A stretch of 64,000 nt of DNA, from the NCBI GenBank assembly GCA_902582405.1, contig CACHSA010000005.1, forward strand, positions 35,144-99,143, given 5' to 3'. Made by a program: the position numbers and the translations under genes. The notes beneath the pieces were generated by a model. The model was given only the letters and a program-made list of their open reading frames with translations, made no database searches and was not told where the DNA came from. Source of the DNA: an uncultured Bacteroidota bacterium. GTDB taxonomy: Bacteria > Bacteroidota > Bacteroidia > Flavobacteriales > Flavobacteriaceae. Below, one piece after another: positions 37,704 through 47,710 of this stretch (position 1 is its first letter; the number at the start of each line of letters is the position of its first letter).

Positions 37704-39062
37704 TCAAATTAAAACTTCTAAGTGAGGATAAAATTTTAATAATTTTGGTGAAAGTAAATTAATATTCTTTCTTACATTATCAAGATAAATTTCCATTTCA
37801 CTTTTTTTCCCAAGATTTAGATAGCATAATGCAATTTTAAAATCTAAGTCTGGGACATCCGGATAAAGCTTTTTTGCTTTTAGTCCAATTATATACCCTT
37901 TTTTCCATTTATTTTGACTAATTAGGGTATCAATCCATCCTGACCAACTTCTTAATTCATCTATTCCAAGACCAATTATATTTTTGAAAGCCTCTTCAAC
38001 CGCTACAAATCTATTTAAGCATTTATTAATTTTTGCATACATTTTCCAATAGTCAGGATAATGTTCATTTATTTTCAAAGCTTTGTTGCAATATTTTAAA
38101 GCAATTTTGAAATTATTTATATTAAGATAGTATTGAATTAAAGCAATCCAACTTTCTTCATAATTCGGGTCTTCTTTAATAGATAGTTTATAATATTTCA
38201 CTTCTAGATTGTTTTTTCTAAGCATTCTAAAACATTCTGCTATTCTCAAATAAATAAACGCTGAGGGCGATTCCAACGATAATGAAAATTGGTAGTTCTC
38301 AATTGATTCGGTAAATCTATTATTTTTTTGTAAAAGCTTTGCTTTTTCAACGTAAGCTGCTGAAAATTTATCATCGCATAAGATTGCATAATCAAACGAT
38401 TTCAATGCTTCTTTGATTTTTTTTTCTTCTAAATATAGTTTCCCTACTTCAAGCCACACTAATTCGTTGTAAGGATCTCCTTCTAAAATTTGGGTTAGTA
38501 TGCTAATACCTTCAGAAAAACACTTGAGATTATCAATACAATAGATTAAATTATATAAAACTTGATGGTCGTTTGGCTCTTTTTCAATACAAAGTCTAAA
38601 ATAAATCATAGCTTTTTTATAGTTGCCGATTGTCAAAAACTCCATAGCTATTAAGTACCAAACTTCAAATTTATGCTCTGATCTCTCAAGACATTCATTT
38701 AGTATTTCAATTGATTTATGGTGTTTTTTAAGTTTAGAAAGTATAGTTGCTTTTTGAATGTAAGCATCTAGATTATTTGGTTCAATTTTATGAATAAAGT
38801 CTAATATTTCATCTGCCACCTTCAGCTTTTCCTCTAAAATCAATATTTCTGATTTGAGGAGAAGAATATTTATGTTGTCGGGATGCTGCTTACTTCCAAT
38901 TTTGATGATTTTTTTAGCAAGGTTCACTTTACCAAAGTCAATATAATGTTGAGCTATGCACTCAATTTCTTGTGAATCAAAAAAATATGTAAGATTTGTT
39001 TTAAGCATTTCTTCAAACTTTTGGATTGAAGAGCTAAAACCAGGAGAATAATCTTCAAGCAT
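37704..39062 (-). CDS. TPR repeat protein
   Basis: 452 residues made of about eleven tetratricopeptide repeats from residue 30 to the end, for example YQFSLSLESPSAFIYLRIAE, GNYKKAMIYFRLCIEKEP and NNFKIALKYCNKALKINE. No signal peptide or membrane segment, so cytoplasmic and probably a protein-protein scaffold. It heads the run TPR - DUF368 - DUF368 - aroE with a candidate promoter at 39145-39172. Partners unknown. Confidence 0.9.
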   Translation of the reverse strand: MLEDYSPGFSSSIQKFEEMLKTNLTYFFDSQEIECIAQHYIDFGKVNLAKKIIKIGSKQHPDNINILLLKSEILILEEKLKVADEILDFIHKIEPNNLDAYIQKATILSKLKKHHKSIEILNECLERSEHKFEVWYLIAMEFLTIGNYKKAMIYFRLCIEKEPNDHQVLYNLIYCIDNLKCFSEGISILTQILEGDPYNELVWLEVGKLYLEEKKIKEALKSFDYAILCDDKFSAAYVEKAKLLQKNNRFTESIENYQFSLSLESPSAFIYLRIAECFRMLRKNNLEVKYYKLSIKEDPNYEESWIALIQYYLNINNFKIALKYCNKALKINEHYPDYWKMYAKINKCLNRFVAVEEAFKNIIGLGIDELRSWSGWIDTLISQNKWKKGYIIGLKAKKLYPDVPDLDFKIALCYLNLGKKSEMEIYLDNVRKNINLLSPKLLKFYPHLEVLI

Positions 39063-39144
39063 CTAATATTTCTTTAATTTAAAATTAAAAACAAAGACTA
39101 AATCAATCTTAAATACATTTTATTCTTTTTAACAAATTAATTAA

Positions 39145-39172
39145 CAAACTTAATTACTTAATATCATCCAAA
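39145..39172 (-). promoter_or_regulatory. Candidate promoter of the TPR-DUF368-aroE run
   Basis: Reverse strand TTTG at 39172-39169 and TAAGTTTG at 39152-39145, 16-base spacer. The start codon of the TPR gene is 82 bases further on, a long leader for this genome. Lies over the aminotransferase stop. Confidence 0.35.
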
Positions 39173-40335
39173 ATTTTTAAAATAATCTTACATCCCTTGG
39201 TTATTTCCTTATTGCTGATATTTAAAGGAGGAGTTATTCTTACAGCCAACTTATTCCATAGGAGATAGAATAAAATCAAACCTTTATTCATAGATTCTTT
39301 AACAAGCCTTTCCACATCCTTTTCATTTTCAAGAATTAGTGCCAGCATTAAACCAGTCCCATTAATTTTTTTTATTTTTCTATGCTTTAATAAAAATCTT
39401 ATTAATTTTTCTTTCTCACTAACTTTTTGTAAAATTTTTTCACTTTCTATTGTATTTAGGACAGATAATGCTGCTGAAGACACAACTGGATTTCCTCCAA
39501 AAGTAGATATATGTCCAAGCGAAGGATTGTATTCAAATTTTTTCATTTTTTCTCTAGAACTGCAAAATGCACCTATTGGTAAACCACCTCCTAATCCTTT
39601 TCCGATAACCAATATGTCCGGTTCAACACTATATTTCTCGAAAGCAAACATCTTACCAGTTCTTCCAATTCCTGGTTGAATCTCATCCAAAATTAAAAGG
39701 GCACCTACTTTTTCACATTTTCTTTTAACATTTTTTAAATAATCTAGCTTCGGTAAGATAAAACCCGCACCTCCCTGAATCGTTTCTAATATTACTGCAG
39801 CAGTCTTATTGTCAATTTTTTTCAAGTCATTACTATTGTTAAAATTAATAAAAGTCACTTTTGGTAACAGAGGTCCGTATCCTCTTTTCTGATTTTTGAC
39901 ACCTAAGAGACTTAAAGCTCCTTGAGTACTTCCATGATAGGAATTTTTTGCAGCAATAAAATTTGATCTTTTTGTATACCTTTTTGCAAGTTTCATGGCC
40001 CCCTCAATTGCCTCGGTTCCTGAATTGGTCAAAAAAACAACTTGCAGACTATTTGGCAAAATTCCTGCTAATTTTTTACATAAATTAACACTTGGTTTCT
40101 GAACGTATTCACCATAAACCATTACGTGGAGGAATTTGTTTAATTGTTTTTTTATCGCTTTTATAACCTTAGGGTGTCTGTGACCTAAGCTACAAGCTGA
40201 AATTCCAGCAACAAAGTCCAGATATTTTTTTCCGTTTGAATCAAAAATATAAGAGCCTTTTGCTTTGCTAACTTCTAAACCAACAGGGTTTGGAGAAGTT
40301 TTGGCTTGATATGTAAGAAAATCTTTTAGTAACAT
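39154..40335 (-). CDS. Class III PLP aminotransferase (aspartate aminotransferase family; acetylornithine/ornithine-like)
   Basis: 393 residues, fold type I. FLTNSGTEAIEGAMKLAKR, AKNSYHGSTQGALSL, LILDEIQPGIGRTGKMFAFE, and the PLP lysine in ILVIGKGLGGGLPIGAF are class III hallmarks. Class III covers acetylornithine, ornithine and 4-aminobutyrate transaminases. No arg genes are adjacent, so the substrate is open. Two bases from the OstA-like gene upstream. Confidence 0.88.
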   Translation of the reverse strand: MLLKDFLTYQAKTSPNPVGLEVSKAKGSYIFDSNGKKYLDFVAGISACSLGHRHPKVIKAIKKQLNKFLHVMVYGEYVQKPSVNLCKKLAGILPNSLQVVFLTNSGTEAIEGAMKLAKRYTKRSNFIAAKNSYHGSTQGALSLLGVKNQKRGYGPLLPKVTFINFNNSNDLKKIDNKTAAVILETIQGGAGFILPKLDYLKNVKRKCEKVGALLILDEIQPGIGRTGKMFAFEKYSVEPDILVIGKGLGGGLPIGAFCSSREKMKKFEYNPSLGHISTFGGNPVVSSAALSVLNTIESEKILQKVSEKEKLIRFLLKHRKIKKINGTGLMLALILENEKDVERLVKESMNKGLILFYLLWNKLAVRITPPLNISNKEITKGCKIILKILDDIK

Positions 40336-40337
40336 TT

Positions 40338-41927
40338 TTAGTTAAATAAATCATCTAACGACTCTGGTCTTTCACTTTTTCTCCAGATAAAGCCGTCCAG
40401 TAATTTTAGATTTGGGTCTAACTTATCTTCGGGATGCACCTTTCCCTCGGGAGAAGTATAAAATGTAATATTTTTGATTTCATTTGATTCAAGCTTTATT
40501 TTTAATTCACTGCAAATAGTTTTGTCTATACCCACTAGTTCTCCACCCTCATTATATAAATAATAAATTACTTTAATATTTTTTAGAACTTGTAAATTAT
40601 TTAAAGCACCATTTAAAAAATCTCCATTTAGGTTCACACCTTCTATCTGATTAAAGTTACTTTTATCAATACTATCTTGTTCAATTACAAATGAATTTCC
40701 AAAAATCATAAGTGAGTCTAGTTTTTTGGTTTTAACATCCGTTAAAAGATTGATTTCATCCCCACTCATCTGACTATTATTAAACCAAACTACTGGATTG
40801 AGTTTGAGTTTTGATTTTAATGATAAAATTTGTCTTTGTTTTTTTGAAAGAGGTTTTTTGTGTAACTCTATTTTACCTTTGGATTCATCAAAGTATATTG
40901 AATCTGATATCCCTCTTATATCGGATTTTAAAATTTTAACTCCATAATAACCTCTCAGAATTCTTTTATCTGAGGGCCCTGTCCCTACTAATGTGTCTGC
41001 GTGTATATATAATGAGTCATTTTCTATTATATTAATTGCAACTGCTCTTTTTGTTATGATTGCAGAATCTTTATCCTTAAAGATTTCTCCGTAATCTCCT
41101 TTAATTATAGATTTGTTAACAGTATCTAAAATTACAACTCTTTTAGTCGCAGAAGCATAATTAATTGATTCATTATAAAATATACTGTCACCCTTAATTA
41201 TCTTATTATTATAAAGTATCTTAGGATTTTTTTTAAAACTACCCACTGAATTTTTTAAATCGAAATTTCCTTCTTCACAATGTATTTCATAGTCATTGCC
41301 ATTAATTATTGTTGGGCCAAAAAAAAGAGCATTTTTTGAAATTAGATTATAATCTAAATTTTCTGAATTTATATCATATTTAGGATTGTTAATCGTAACT
41401 GCCGTTTTAAAGCTATATTTCTTTTTTTCAATTAAATATCTCCCTTTTTTACTTTTAAGAATATTTTCTTCATCTTCTACGACACCATTTGAATCGTAAT
41501 ATGCTATATTTAAGATTCTATCAAGATAGAGGGTGTCTGTTTTTAGAGTCATATTGGGTTGTTTCAAAACTACTTTTCCCCAAGCTTTAGCGATTCCTCT
41601 ATCACCGTTATAATTTAAATTTTCACTTTTAAGTTCTAAGCTGTCTCCTTGGTTTAACCAAACACTTCCCTGTGCATTAAATCTATTCTCTTTTGAGTAA
41701 AAAAAAGTCTTGTCAGAAATTATTGTTGCCCCATCATGAAGTAATTTAACTCTTATACTATTTCTTTTAGACAAAATGTTTGCTTTTGGGAAATTTTCTT
41801 CATCTTTTGTGAATTTTCCAGCTTCTAAAATTTTAATTAATTTTTTTCCTTGTGTAAAGGAATTCAAGGGAAAAAGAATCGATAATATTATAATTCTACA
41901 GAAAAGTTTCCCCAATATTATGTTCAT
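40338..41927 (-). CDS. OstA/LptA-like lipopolysaccharide transport protein
   Basis: 529 residues, signal peptide at 1-26 (LGKLFCRIIILSILFPLNSFTQ). The body is strand-rich with repeated short beta units of the OstA/LptA jelly-roll type (NAQGSVWLNQGDSLELKSEN, GIAKAWGKVVLKQPNMTLKT, and several D-T/S-L-Y-I/L-D motifs). In Bacteroidota such long OstA proteins are thought to bridge LPS through the periplasm. ATG 41927 is one base after the purA stop; an earlier in-frame start at 42002 would bury the signal peptide and overlap purA. Confidence 0.85.
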   Translation of the reverse strand: MNIILGKLFCRIIILSILFPLNSFTQGKKLIKILEAGKFTKDEENFPKANILSKRNSIRVKLLHDGATIISDKTFFYSKENRFNAQGSVWLNQGDSLELKSENLNYNGDRGIAKAWGKVVLKQPNMTLKTDTLYLDRILNIAYYDSNGVVEDEENILKSKKGRYLIEKKKYSFKTAVTINNPKYDINSENLDYNLISKNALFFGPTIINGNDYEIHCEEGNFDLKNSVGSFKKNPKILYNNKIIKGDSIFYNESINYASATKRVVILDTVNKSIIKGDYGEIFKDKDSAIITKRAVAINIIENDSLYIHADTLVGTGPSDKRILRGYYGVKILKSDIRGISDSIYFDESKGKIELHKKPLSKKQRQILSLKSKLKLNPVVWFNNSQMSGDEINLLTDVKTKKLDSLMIFGNSFVIEQDSIDKSNFNQIEGVNLNGDFLNGALNNLQVLKNIKVIYYLYNEGGELVGIDKTICSELKIKLESNEIKNITFYTSPEGKVHPEDKLDPNLKLLDGFIWRKSERPESLDDLFN

Positions 41928-41928
41928 C

Positions 41929-43200
41929 TTAACGATAAATTGTTTGATCTCTTTTGGGACCCACTGAAATAATTTTAATAGGGACTCCAAGTTTTTTTTC
42001 AATAAATAAAATATACTTTTTTAAGTTAATCGGAAGTTGAGATTCACTCTTAATGTTAGTTATGTCCTCGTTCCATCCGTCAAACTCTGAATATATAGGG
42101 GAAATTGAGGCTGAATTGAGAGAAAACGGCATCCTAGAAATTTCTTTTCCAAACTGAGTATAAGCTGTACAAACTTTTATTTTATTTATACCTGACATTA
42201 CATCACTTTTCATTATAGCGAGTTCAGTGACACCATTGATATCAACTGCATACTTAAGAGATACTAAATCAAGCCAACCACATCTTCTAGCACGACCTGT
42301 TGTAGCCCCAAATTCATTACCAACTCTGCTGATTTTTTCACCAATATCATCAAAAATTTCACTTGGAAATGGACCGCTTCCCACTCTTGTGGTGTAAGCC
42401 TTAAATATACCTATAACTTTATTTATTTTAGTTGGAGGAATTCCTAGTCCGCTACATGCTCCGGCTGCAGTAGTATTTGAAGACGTTACATAAGGGTAAG
42501 TTCCAAAATCAATGTCAAGCATTGAGCCTTGGGCACCCTCAGCAAGAATTTTTTTCCCTCCCCTTAAAGAATCAAAAAGGAAATTCTCACTATCTATAAT
42601 TGAAAATTTTTTTAAAAATTCTATACTTTCAAAAAAAGTGTCTTCAAGCTTTTTTAGGTTAAAAGAAATATCAACATTTAAACTGTTTATAATATTTAAA
42701 TGTTTGTTTTTTAGTTTGGCATATTGTGTCTTCCATCCCTCTATAAATATGTCTCCTATTCTAATTCCGTTTCTCCCAGTTTTATCCATATAAGTAGGTC
42801 CAATTCCTTTTAAAGTAGAGCCAATCTTTTTTATTCCCTTTGATTTTTCTGAGGCTTGATCTAAAAGACAGTGAGTTGGAATGATTAAATGAGCTTTTTT
42901 AGATATTAATAAATTTTTTTTAAAATCAATATTACTGTCACTCAATTTCAAGATTTCTTTTTCAAAAATTATAGGGTCTATAACGACTCCGTTTCCTATA
43001 ATGTTGATCAAATTATTGTGAAAAATTCCTGAAGGAATAGTGTGGAGTACATGAGAATTATTACCAATTTTAATTGTGTGTCCAGCATTTGGTCCGCCCT
43101 GGAATCTTGATATTATTGAGTATTCAGCGGATATAGCATCAACTATTTTACCTTTTCCTTCGTCACCCCACTGGAGACCTAAAAGTAAATCGACAAACAT
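41929..43200 (-). CDS. purA: Adenylosuccinate synthetase
   Basis: 423 residues. GTP-dependent first step from IMP to AMP. LLGLQWGDEGKGKIVDAIS (P-loop and catalytic Asp), GGPNAGHTI (catalytic His), ATTGRARRCGWLDLV and TGRN motifs are in place. Five bases downstream of fur. Confidence 0.97.
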   Translation of the reverse strand: MFVDLLLGLQWGDEGKGKIVDAISAEYSIISRFQGGPNAGHTIKIGNNSHVLHTIPSGIFHNNLINIIGNGVVIDPIIFEKEILKLSDSNIDFKKNLLISKKAHLIIPTHCLLDQASEKSKGIKKIGSTLKGIGPTYMDKTGRNGIRIGDIFIEGWKTQYAKLKNKHLNIINSLNVDISFNLKKLEDTFFESIEFLKKFSIIDSENFLFDSLRGGKKILAEGAQGSMLDIDFGTYPYVTSSNTTAAGACSGLGIPPTKINKVIGIFKAYTTRVGSGPFPSEIFDDIGEKISRVGNEFGATTGRARRCGWLDLVSLKYAVDINGVTELAIMKSDVMSGINKIKVCTAYTQFGKEISRMPFSLNSASISPIYSEFDGWNEDITNIKSESQLPINLKKYILFIEKKLGVPIKIISVGPKRDQTIYR

Positions 43201-43205
43201 TTTCT

Positions 43206-43652
43206 CTACTGTTTAAGATTTTTTTTTGTGCCATAAAAATAGAGCGAATGATGATGGATATTAACATCAAAAACTTTTTCTATTGTTTCTTTTATTGATT
43301 GAATCCTTGGATCACAAAATTCTTTAACCTCTCCCGAATCAGTAAAGATTATATGATCATGTTGTTTGTCAAAAAAGGACTTTTCATACTGGGCTTGATT
43401 TCCAAATTGATGTTTTCTGACTAACCCAGACTCAATTAACAAATCAACAGTATTATACAAAGTTGCTCTGCTGACACGATAATTTTTATTCTTCATTTTT
43501 ACATACAGGGATTCAATATCGAGGTGCTCATTTGTATCATAAATCTCATGAAGAATTGCAAACCTTTCCGGAGTTTTTCTTTGTTTTTGTTTATCTAAAA
43601 ATTTAACAAAAACTTCTTTTACAATTTCCTGCTGTGATTTTGTTTCAATCAT
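43206..43652 (-). CDS. Fur family transcriptional regulator
   Basis: 148 residues. N-terminal winged helix ([34 protein letters not shown]) and C-terminal dimerisation/metal domain ([29 protein letters not shown]). The first CxxC of the structural zinc site, normally right after HDH, reads FTDS here, so both cysteines are absent; the sensing-site histidines (HDH, IHHHS) remain. Could be the iron or peroxide/zinc sensor. Own -7 box at 43671-43678. Sits between spoT/relA and purA, as in related genomes. Confidence 0.88.
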   Translation of the reverse strand: MIETKSQQEIVKEVFVKFLDKQKQRKTPERFAILHEIYDTNEHLDIESLYVKMKNKNYRVSRATLYNTVDLLIESGLVRKHQFGNQAQYEKSFFDKQHDHIIFTDSGEVKEFCDPRIQSIKETIEKVFDVNIHHHSLYFYGTKKNLKQ

Positions 43653-43670
43653 TATTATAAGTATCTAAAG

Positions 43671-43678
43671 CAAAAGTA
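43671..43678 (-). promoter_or_regulatory. fur -7 promoter element
   Basis: Reverse strand TACTTTTG, exact TAnnTTTG, identical to the lysA box; 18 bases before the fur ATG. It lies in the 39-base gap behind the stringent-response gene. Confidence 0.4.
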
Positions 43679-43691
43679 ATATTTCTTTTTC

Positions 43692-45890
43692 TTAAATGCG
43701 AGCAATTTTTTCAATTCCAGAAATAGTTAATAGCTTTTGAATTAATTTTTTTATATGCTCTTGGTTGTTAACTCGAATCAAAATATTCCCTTTAAAAAGA
43801 TCTTCTTCAGTGTAAAAATTCATCTTTTTAATATCGATATTCATGTGGTTTGAAATTATTCTAGTGACTTGATTTACTAGTCCTTTTTGGTCTATACCGG
43901 ACATTTGTAATTCAACTGTAAATTCTTGTTTATTTGAGTCAACCCAAAAAGCAGGTATAATTCTATACGCGAAGTTCGATTGCAAAGAAATTGCAAAATT
44001 ACAGTCATGTTTATGAACTACAATGACGTCATTTTGAGTAGATAAACCAAAAATTTTGTCACCAGAAATAGGATTGCAGCATTCGGACAATTTATAGTTT
44101 GAAGCTTTTTTTTCTTTGCCAAAAATAATTTTGTTATTGTTAGAAATTAATTCTTTTTTAAAAACTCCTTTTTTGGGTTTAGATCTTAGTCTTTCATTAA
44201 AAAATTTCAAAAATCTATTGTTGTAATATTTTGCAAAATCTTTAATTTTTTTATTATCAACGGTTTTAATTCCAACTCTGTAGAATAGATCTAAGTCGGA
44301 ATTTACTTTGAAATAGTCGAGCATTTCGTTTACTGTCTTTTCAACCATTATAATTTTTAAATGCTTTAATTTCCTTCTTAACAATTCTTTCCCTTCTTCT
44401 GCAATTCTTTTTTTCTCTTCATTCAAAGATGTGCGTATTATACTTCTTGCTCTAGAAGTGGCGACAAAGTCAAGCCAGTTTGCAGTTGGTTTAGATTTTT
44501 CAGAAGTAATTATCTCTACAGAATCTCCGCTTTTTAATTTTCTTGAAAGAGGAACTAGCTTTCCGTTTACTCGAGCACCTCTAGTCTTAGTTCCAATTTC
44601 CGTATGTATATTAAATGCAAAGTCTAATGCTGTAGAATTTCGTGGTAATGATTTCAATTCTCCTGCTGGAGTGAAAACAAAAATTTCCTCAGAATAGAGG
44701 TTCAACTTGAAATTTTCAACAAAATCTATAGCATTTGAATCCTTTGATTCAAGCAACTCCTTGAGTCGGTTCAACCAAATTTCGAGGCCATTCTCATGAT
44801 CTTTACCTATTTTATATTTATAATGTGCGGCATATCCTTTTTCGGCAATTTCGTGCATTCTTTCAGATCTAATCTGAACTTCAACCCATTTCTTATGAGG
44901 GCCCATGACTGTAATGTGAAGGGATTCATACCCATTTGATTTAGGTGATGAAATCCAATCTCTGAGTCTAGTTGGATTTGGAGTAAAATGGTCAGTCACA
45001 ATTGAATAAATTTTCCAGGCTAGAAACTTTTCGTTTCTTGGATCCGATTTATAAACAATTCTAATCGCAAATTTGTCAAATACTTTATCATAGCTAATGT
45101 TTTGAATTTGCATTTTTTTATGAATAGAATACACTGATTTATTTCTTCCTTTAATAAAATACTTTAGCTTTTCTTTTTGTAATGTTTCACTAATCAGCTG
45201 TGAAAATTGTTCTATGTATTCTTCTCGTTCTTCTTTGCTATCTTCAATTTTACTCTTAATATGCTCAAAACTCTTTGAATCTGTATACTTTAAACTTAAG
45301 TCTTCAAGCTCTGTTTTGATATTATACAAACCAATCCTGTGTGCAAGAGGAGCATAAATAAACAATGTCTCTGAAGCAGCTTTTATTTGTTTGTTTTCAG
45401 GCATTGAGTCAAGTGTTTGCATATTATGAAGTCGGTCAGCAATTTTAATTATTACTACTCTTATGTCATCATTAATTGTCAATAGCATTTTTCGAAAATT
45501 CTCGGCTTGAAAAGAAATGTCTGCATCCTTATTAAGACGTGAAATTTTTGTTAAACCGCTTACTATTTTAGTGACATTTTTTCCAAATAGTTTTTCTATA
45601 TCAATCAATTTATAGTTGGTGTCTTCAACTGTGTCATGAAGTAAAGCGGCTGAAATTGATGTTGCGTCGAGTCCTATTTCAGAAGCAACAATTTTTGCTA
45701 CCGAAATAGGATGAAAAATATAGGCTTCACCAGATTTTCTTCTCTGGTGCTTATGCGCATCAACTGCAGTGTTGAAAGCTAGTCGGATCAATTTCTTATC
45801 ACTTGGGTCAAGTTGTTGATAGCTTATTCTTAGCAACTCTTTATATTGCTTTGCGATTTCTTTATTTTCTACCTTTTCATCAACAAACAT
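43692..45890 (-). CDS. RelA/SpoT family (p)ppGpp synthetase/hydrolase
   Basis: 732 residues, full-length long RSH. HD hydrolase domain (HQRRKSGEAYIFHPISVA, LLHDTVEDTNY), synthetase domain (RDWISSPKSNGYESLHITV), TGS domain (about 400-460: IFVFTPAGELKSLPRNSTAL), a zinc-finger/helical region (LSECCNPISGDKI) and a C-terminal ACT domain. Both catalytic sites look intact, so it is probably bifunctional and the main stringent-response enzyme. Confidence 0.95.
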   Translation of the reverse strand: MFVDEKVENKEIAKQYKELLRISYQQLDPSDKKLIRLAFNTAVDAHKHQRRKSGEAYIFHPISVAKIVASEIGLDATSISAALLHDTVEDTNYKLIDIEKLFGKNVTKIVSGLTKISRLNKDADISFQAENFRKMLLTINDDIRVVIIKIADRLHNMQTLDSMPENKQIKAASETLFIYAPLAHRIGLYNIKTELEDLSLKYTDSKSFEHIKSKIEDSKEEREEYIEQFSQLISETLQKEKLKYFIKGRNKSVYSIHKKMQIQNISYDKVFDKFAIRIVYKSDPRNEKFLAWKIYSIVTDHFTPNPTRLRDWISSPKSNGYESLHITVMGPHKKWVEVQIRSERMHEIAEKGYAAHYKYKIGKDHENGLEIWLNRLKELLESKDSNAIDFVENFKLNLYSEEIFVFTPAGELKSLPRNSTALDFAFNIHTEIGTKTRGARVNGKLVPLSRKLKSGDSVEIITSEKSKPTANWLDFVATSRARSIIRTSLNEEKKRIAEEGKELLRRKLKHLKIIMVEKTVNEMLDYFKVNSDLDLFYRVGIKTVDNKKIKDFAKYYNNRFLKFFNERLRSKPKKGVFKKELISNNNKIIFGKEKKASNYKLSECCNPISGDKIFGLSTQNDVIVVHKHDCNFAISLQSNFAYRIIPAFWVDSNKQEFTVELQMSGIDQKGLVNQVTRIISNHMNIDIKKMNFYTEEDLFKGNILIRVNNQEHIKKLIQKLLTISGIEKIARI

Positions 45891-45929
45891 ATATCAAGTT
45901 ACTAATTCTTAGATTTAAGCCCAAAAAAA

Positions 45930-46703
45930 TCATTTTGTTTGTCGAACTACTTCTGATAAAATAATAGCTACTGATACAGACAAATTATAAGAATCATTTT
46001 TCCCATTCATTTCAATGCAAATTTCTTCTGCATTATATGATCTCCAGTTTTCAGACAAGCCCTTATTTTCAGACCCAAATGCAATGGCAACCTTTTTTGA
46101 ATAGCTAACATCTAAGTAGTTTTTTGAATTTTTTGAAATAATCGTATTATATAAATTAATTTTATTTTTGTTTAAAAATTTAATTGTCTTCTCCTTGTTA
46201 GATTTAATTATGGGTAAACTAAATATGCTTCCAACACTAGACCTAATTACATTTGAATTATAAATATTAATTTTTGAATCAACTATAATAACTCCCGAGA
46301 CATTCATGCCATCTGCAGTCCTTAGAATAGCACCTAAATTTCCTGGTTTCTCAATTTTCTCGAGTATTAACACTATTGATTTTTTTTTTAAAAAAACATC
46401 ATTAAAAGAGTAACTTTTTTTATCTGCAACAGCAATTGCTTTAGAGGAATTTTTTCTATATGTTAGTAAATCAAATAATTTTTTTTTAAAAAAAAATATT
46501 TCTATTTTACTATTTACTAAATCTTTAAACTCTGACGGCATTTCTTCTCGGAAATAAATTTTCTTAATGTTAAAATTCGATTTTATCGCTAATTTTATTT
46601 CTTCAATGCCCTCAATAATGAATTCGGTTTCCTTCTTATTAAATCTATTGTCAGCTATTTTTTTGAGCCTTTTAAATTGAAAATTCTGTAAACTACTTAA
46701 CAT
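45930..46703 (-). CDS. TrmH/SpoU family RNA 2'-O-methyltransferase
   Basis: 257 residues from ATG 46703. N-terminal substrate-binding domain (KRLKKIADNRFNKKETEFIIEG) and SPOUT knot domain: LVLEKIEKPGNLGAILRTAD (motif 1), FGSENKGLSENW (motif 2) and NLSVSVAIILSEVVRQ (motif 3). Target nucleotide (rRNA or tRNA) cannot be decided. Its start overlaps the end of the DUF3810 gene by 11 bases; in-frame starts at 46709 and 46736 are alternatives. Confidence 0.9.
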   Translation of the reverse strand: MLSSLQNFQFKRLKKIADNRFNKKETEFIIEGIEEIKLAIKSNFNIKKIYFREEMPSEFKDLVNSKIEIFFFKKKLFDLLTYRKNSSKAIAVADKKSYSFNDVFLKKKSIVLILEKIEKPGNLGAILRTADGMNVSGVIIVDSKINIYNSNVIRSSVGSIFSLPIIKSNKEKTIKFLNKNKINLYNTIISKNSKNYLDVSYSKKVAIAFGSENKGLSENWRSYNAEEICIEMNGKNDSYNLSVSVAIILSEVVRQTK

Positions 46704-47697
46704 TTTCATCGAGAATGAATTTATTTTTACCGTCAAATGTAAATATTAGTAGCTTAACGACCTCATTATATGAATTTATACCTTTTTTTTGTCCTTGAGA
46801 TTTCAAAAAAAGATCGAAGATTTTTTTTTGTGTTATTTGAAATCTATTATAGTAGTCTCTCCAAAAGTTTGAAATTACTAAAAAATCATTTTTGACATCA
46901 GTGCTCAAGGATTCAAATATATTTTTTGCAAGACTTGGATCTCTTTTTTTGAGGTCATTGAACAAGTATTGTAAAGCAAAAAAATTAGCCGAGTATTGGA
47001 TTTCAATATTAGAATTGTTATATGCTTTTAAAAAACCTAAAAAGTTAGCATCACTTTCAGATGCATATCCTTTCTTATGTGCTAATTCATGATAAATAGT
47101 TACCGGTATTAAAATTTTTGGAATTCTTGAGTTAACATTTGCTTCATTTGTAAATGGATTATAGTACCCCTTAATTCCCATATAACTTAAAATTAAACTA
47201 AAATTCGAATATTTAAACTTTTGACTTTCAGATTCAATTAAACTTTTATATGAATTTAAATAGTTGAATTTATTATGTTTTGAATTTATTTCTTGTTTTA
47301 ATTTATTGCATTGAACTGAAAAAAAAAGTGTCAATTTTTCAACCTTTTCCTCACTGATCAAAAATTCTTTAGCAATATGTTTTTCCAAGGGAATTCTAAA
47401 ATAATTTAGCCCCCATGATACGTAAAAAAAACAGATAACACTCAACGTTGAGCTTATTATGAAGTTAATTGATGGAATTTTTTTGATGAGATAAAATAGA
47501 ATACTAAAAATAAAAGCAAAATAAAGTACTTCACCAGTAGGGAAATTAGTTAAATCAAAAAATATATTTTTTGAAGAACTTATAATTTCATAAAGGAATT
47601 TTGAATAGTAAGTTTCTACTATGTCTGGATTATTTTTTAAAAAAAAAACTGATACAAAAAAAACTAATAAAAATAAAATATTTCCTTTGATGACAAT
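46693..47697 (-). CDS. DUF3810 membrane protein, probable ATT start
   Basis: Metalloprotease-like membrane protein of Bacteroidota. The frame is open from 47700 without ATG or GTG before the conserved region. The N-terminal part encodes a first membrane segment (GNILFLLVFFVSVFF), then NNPDIVETYYSKFLYEII, a family-like stretch, and two further membrane segments, then YFRIPLEKHIA. A TTG at 47445 would lose the first ~85 residues. The best-spaced start is ATT at 47697-47695 (AAGG ten bases upstream) or ATC at 47691. The downstream half has PVTIYHELAHKKGY (HExxH zinc motif), typical for the family. Function unknown. Confidence 0.78.
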   Translation of the reverse strand: MVIKGNILFLLVFFVSVFFLKNNPDIVETYYSKFLYEIISSSKNIFFDLTNFPTGEVLYFAFIFSILFYLIKKIPSINFIISSTLSVICFFYVSWGLNYFRIPLEKHIAKEFLISEEKVEKLTLFFSVQCNKLKQEINSKHNKFNYLNSYKSLIESESQKFKYSNFSLILSYMGIKGYYNPFTNEANVNSRIPKILIPVTIYHELAHKKGYASESDANFLGFLKAYNNSNIEIQYSANFFALQYLFNDLKKRDPSLAKNIFESLSTDVKNDFLVISNFWRDYYNRFQITQKKIFDLFLKSQGQKKGINSYNEVVKLLIFTFDGKNKFILDENVK

Positions 47698-47710
47698 AAA
47701 CTAGTTACCT

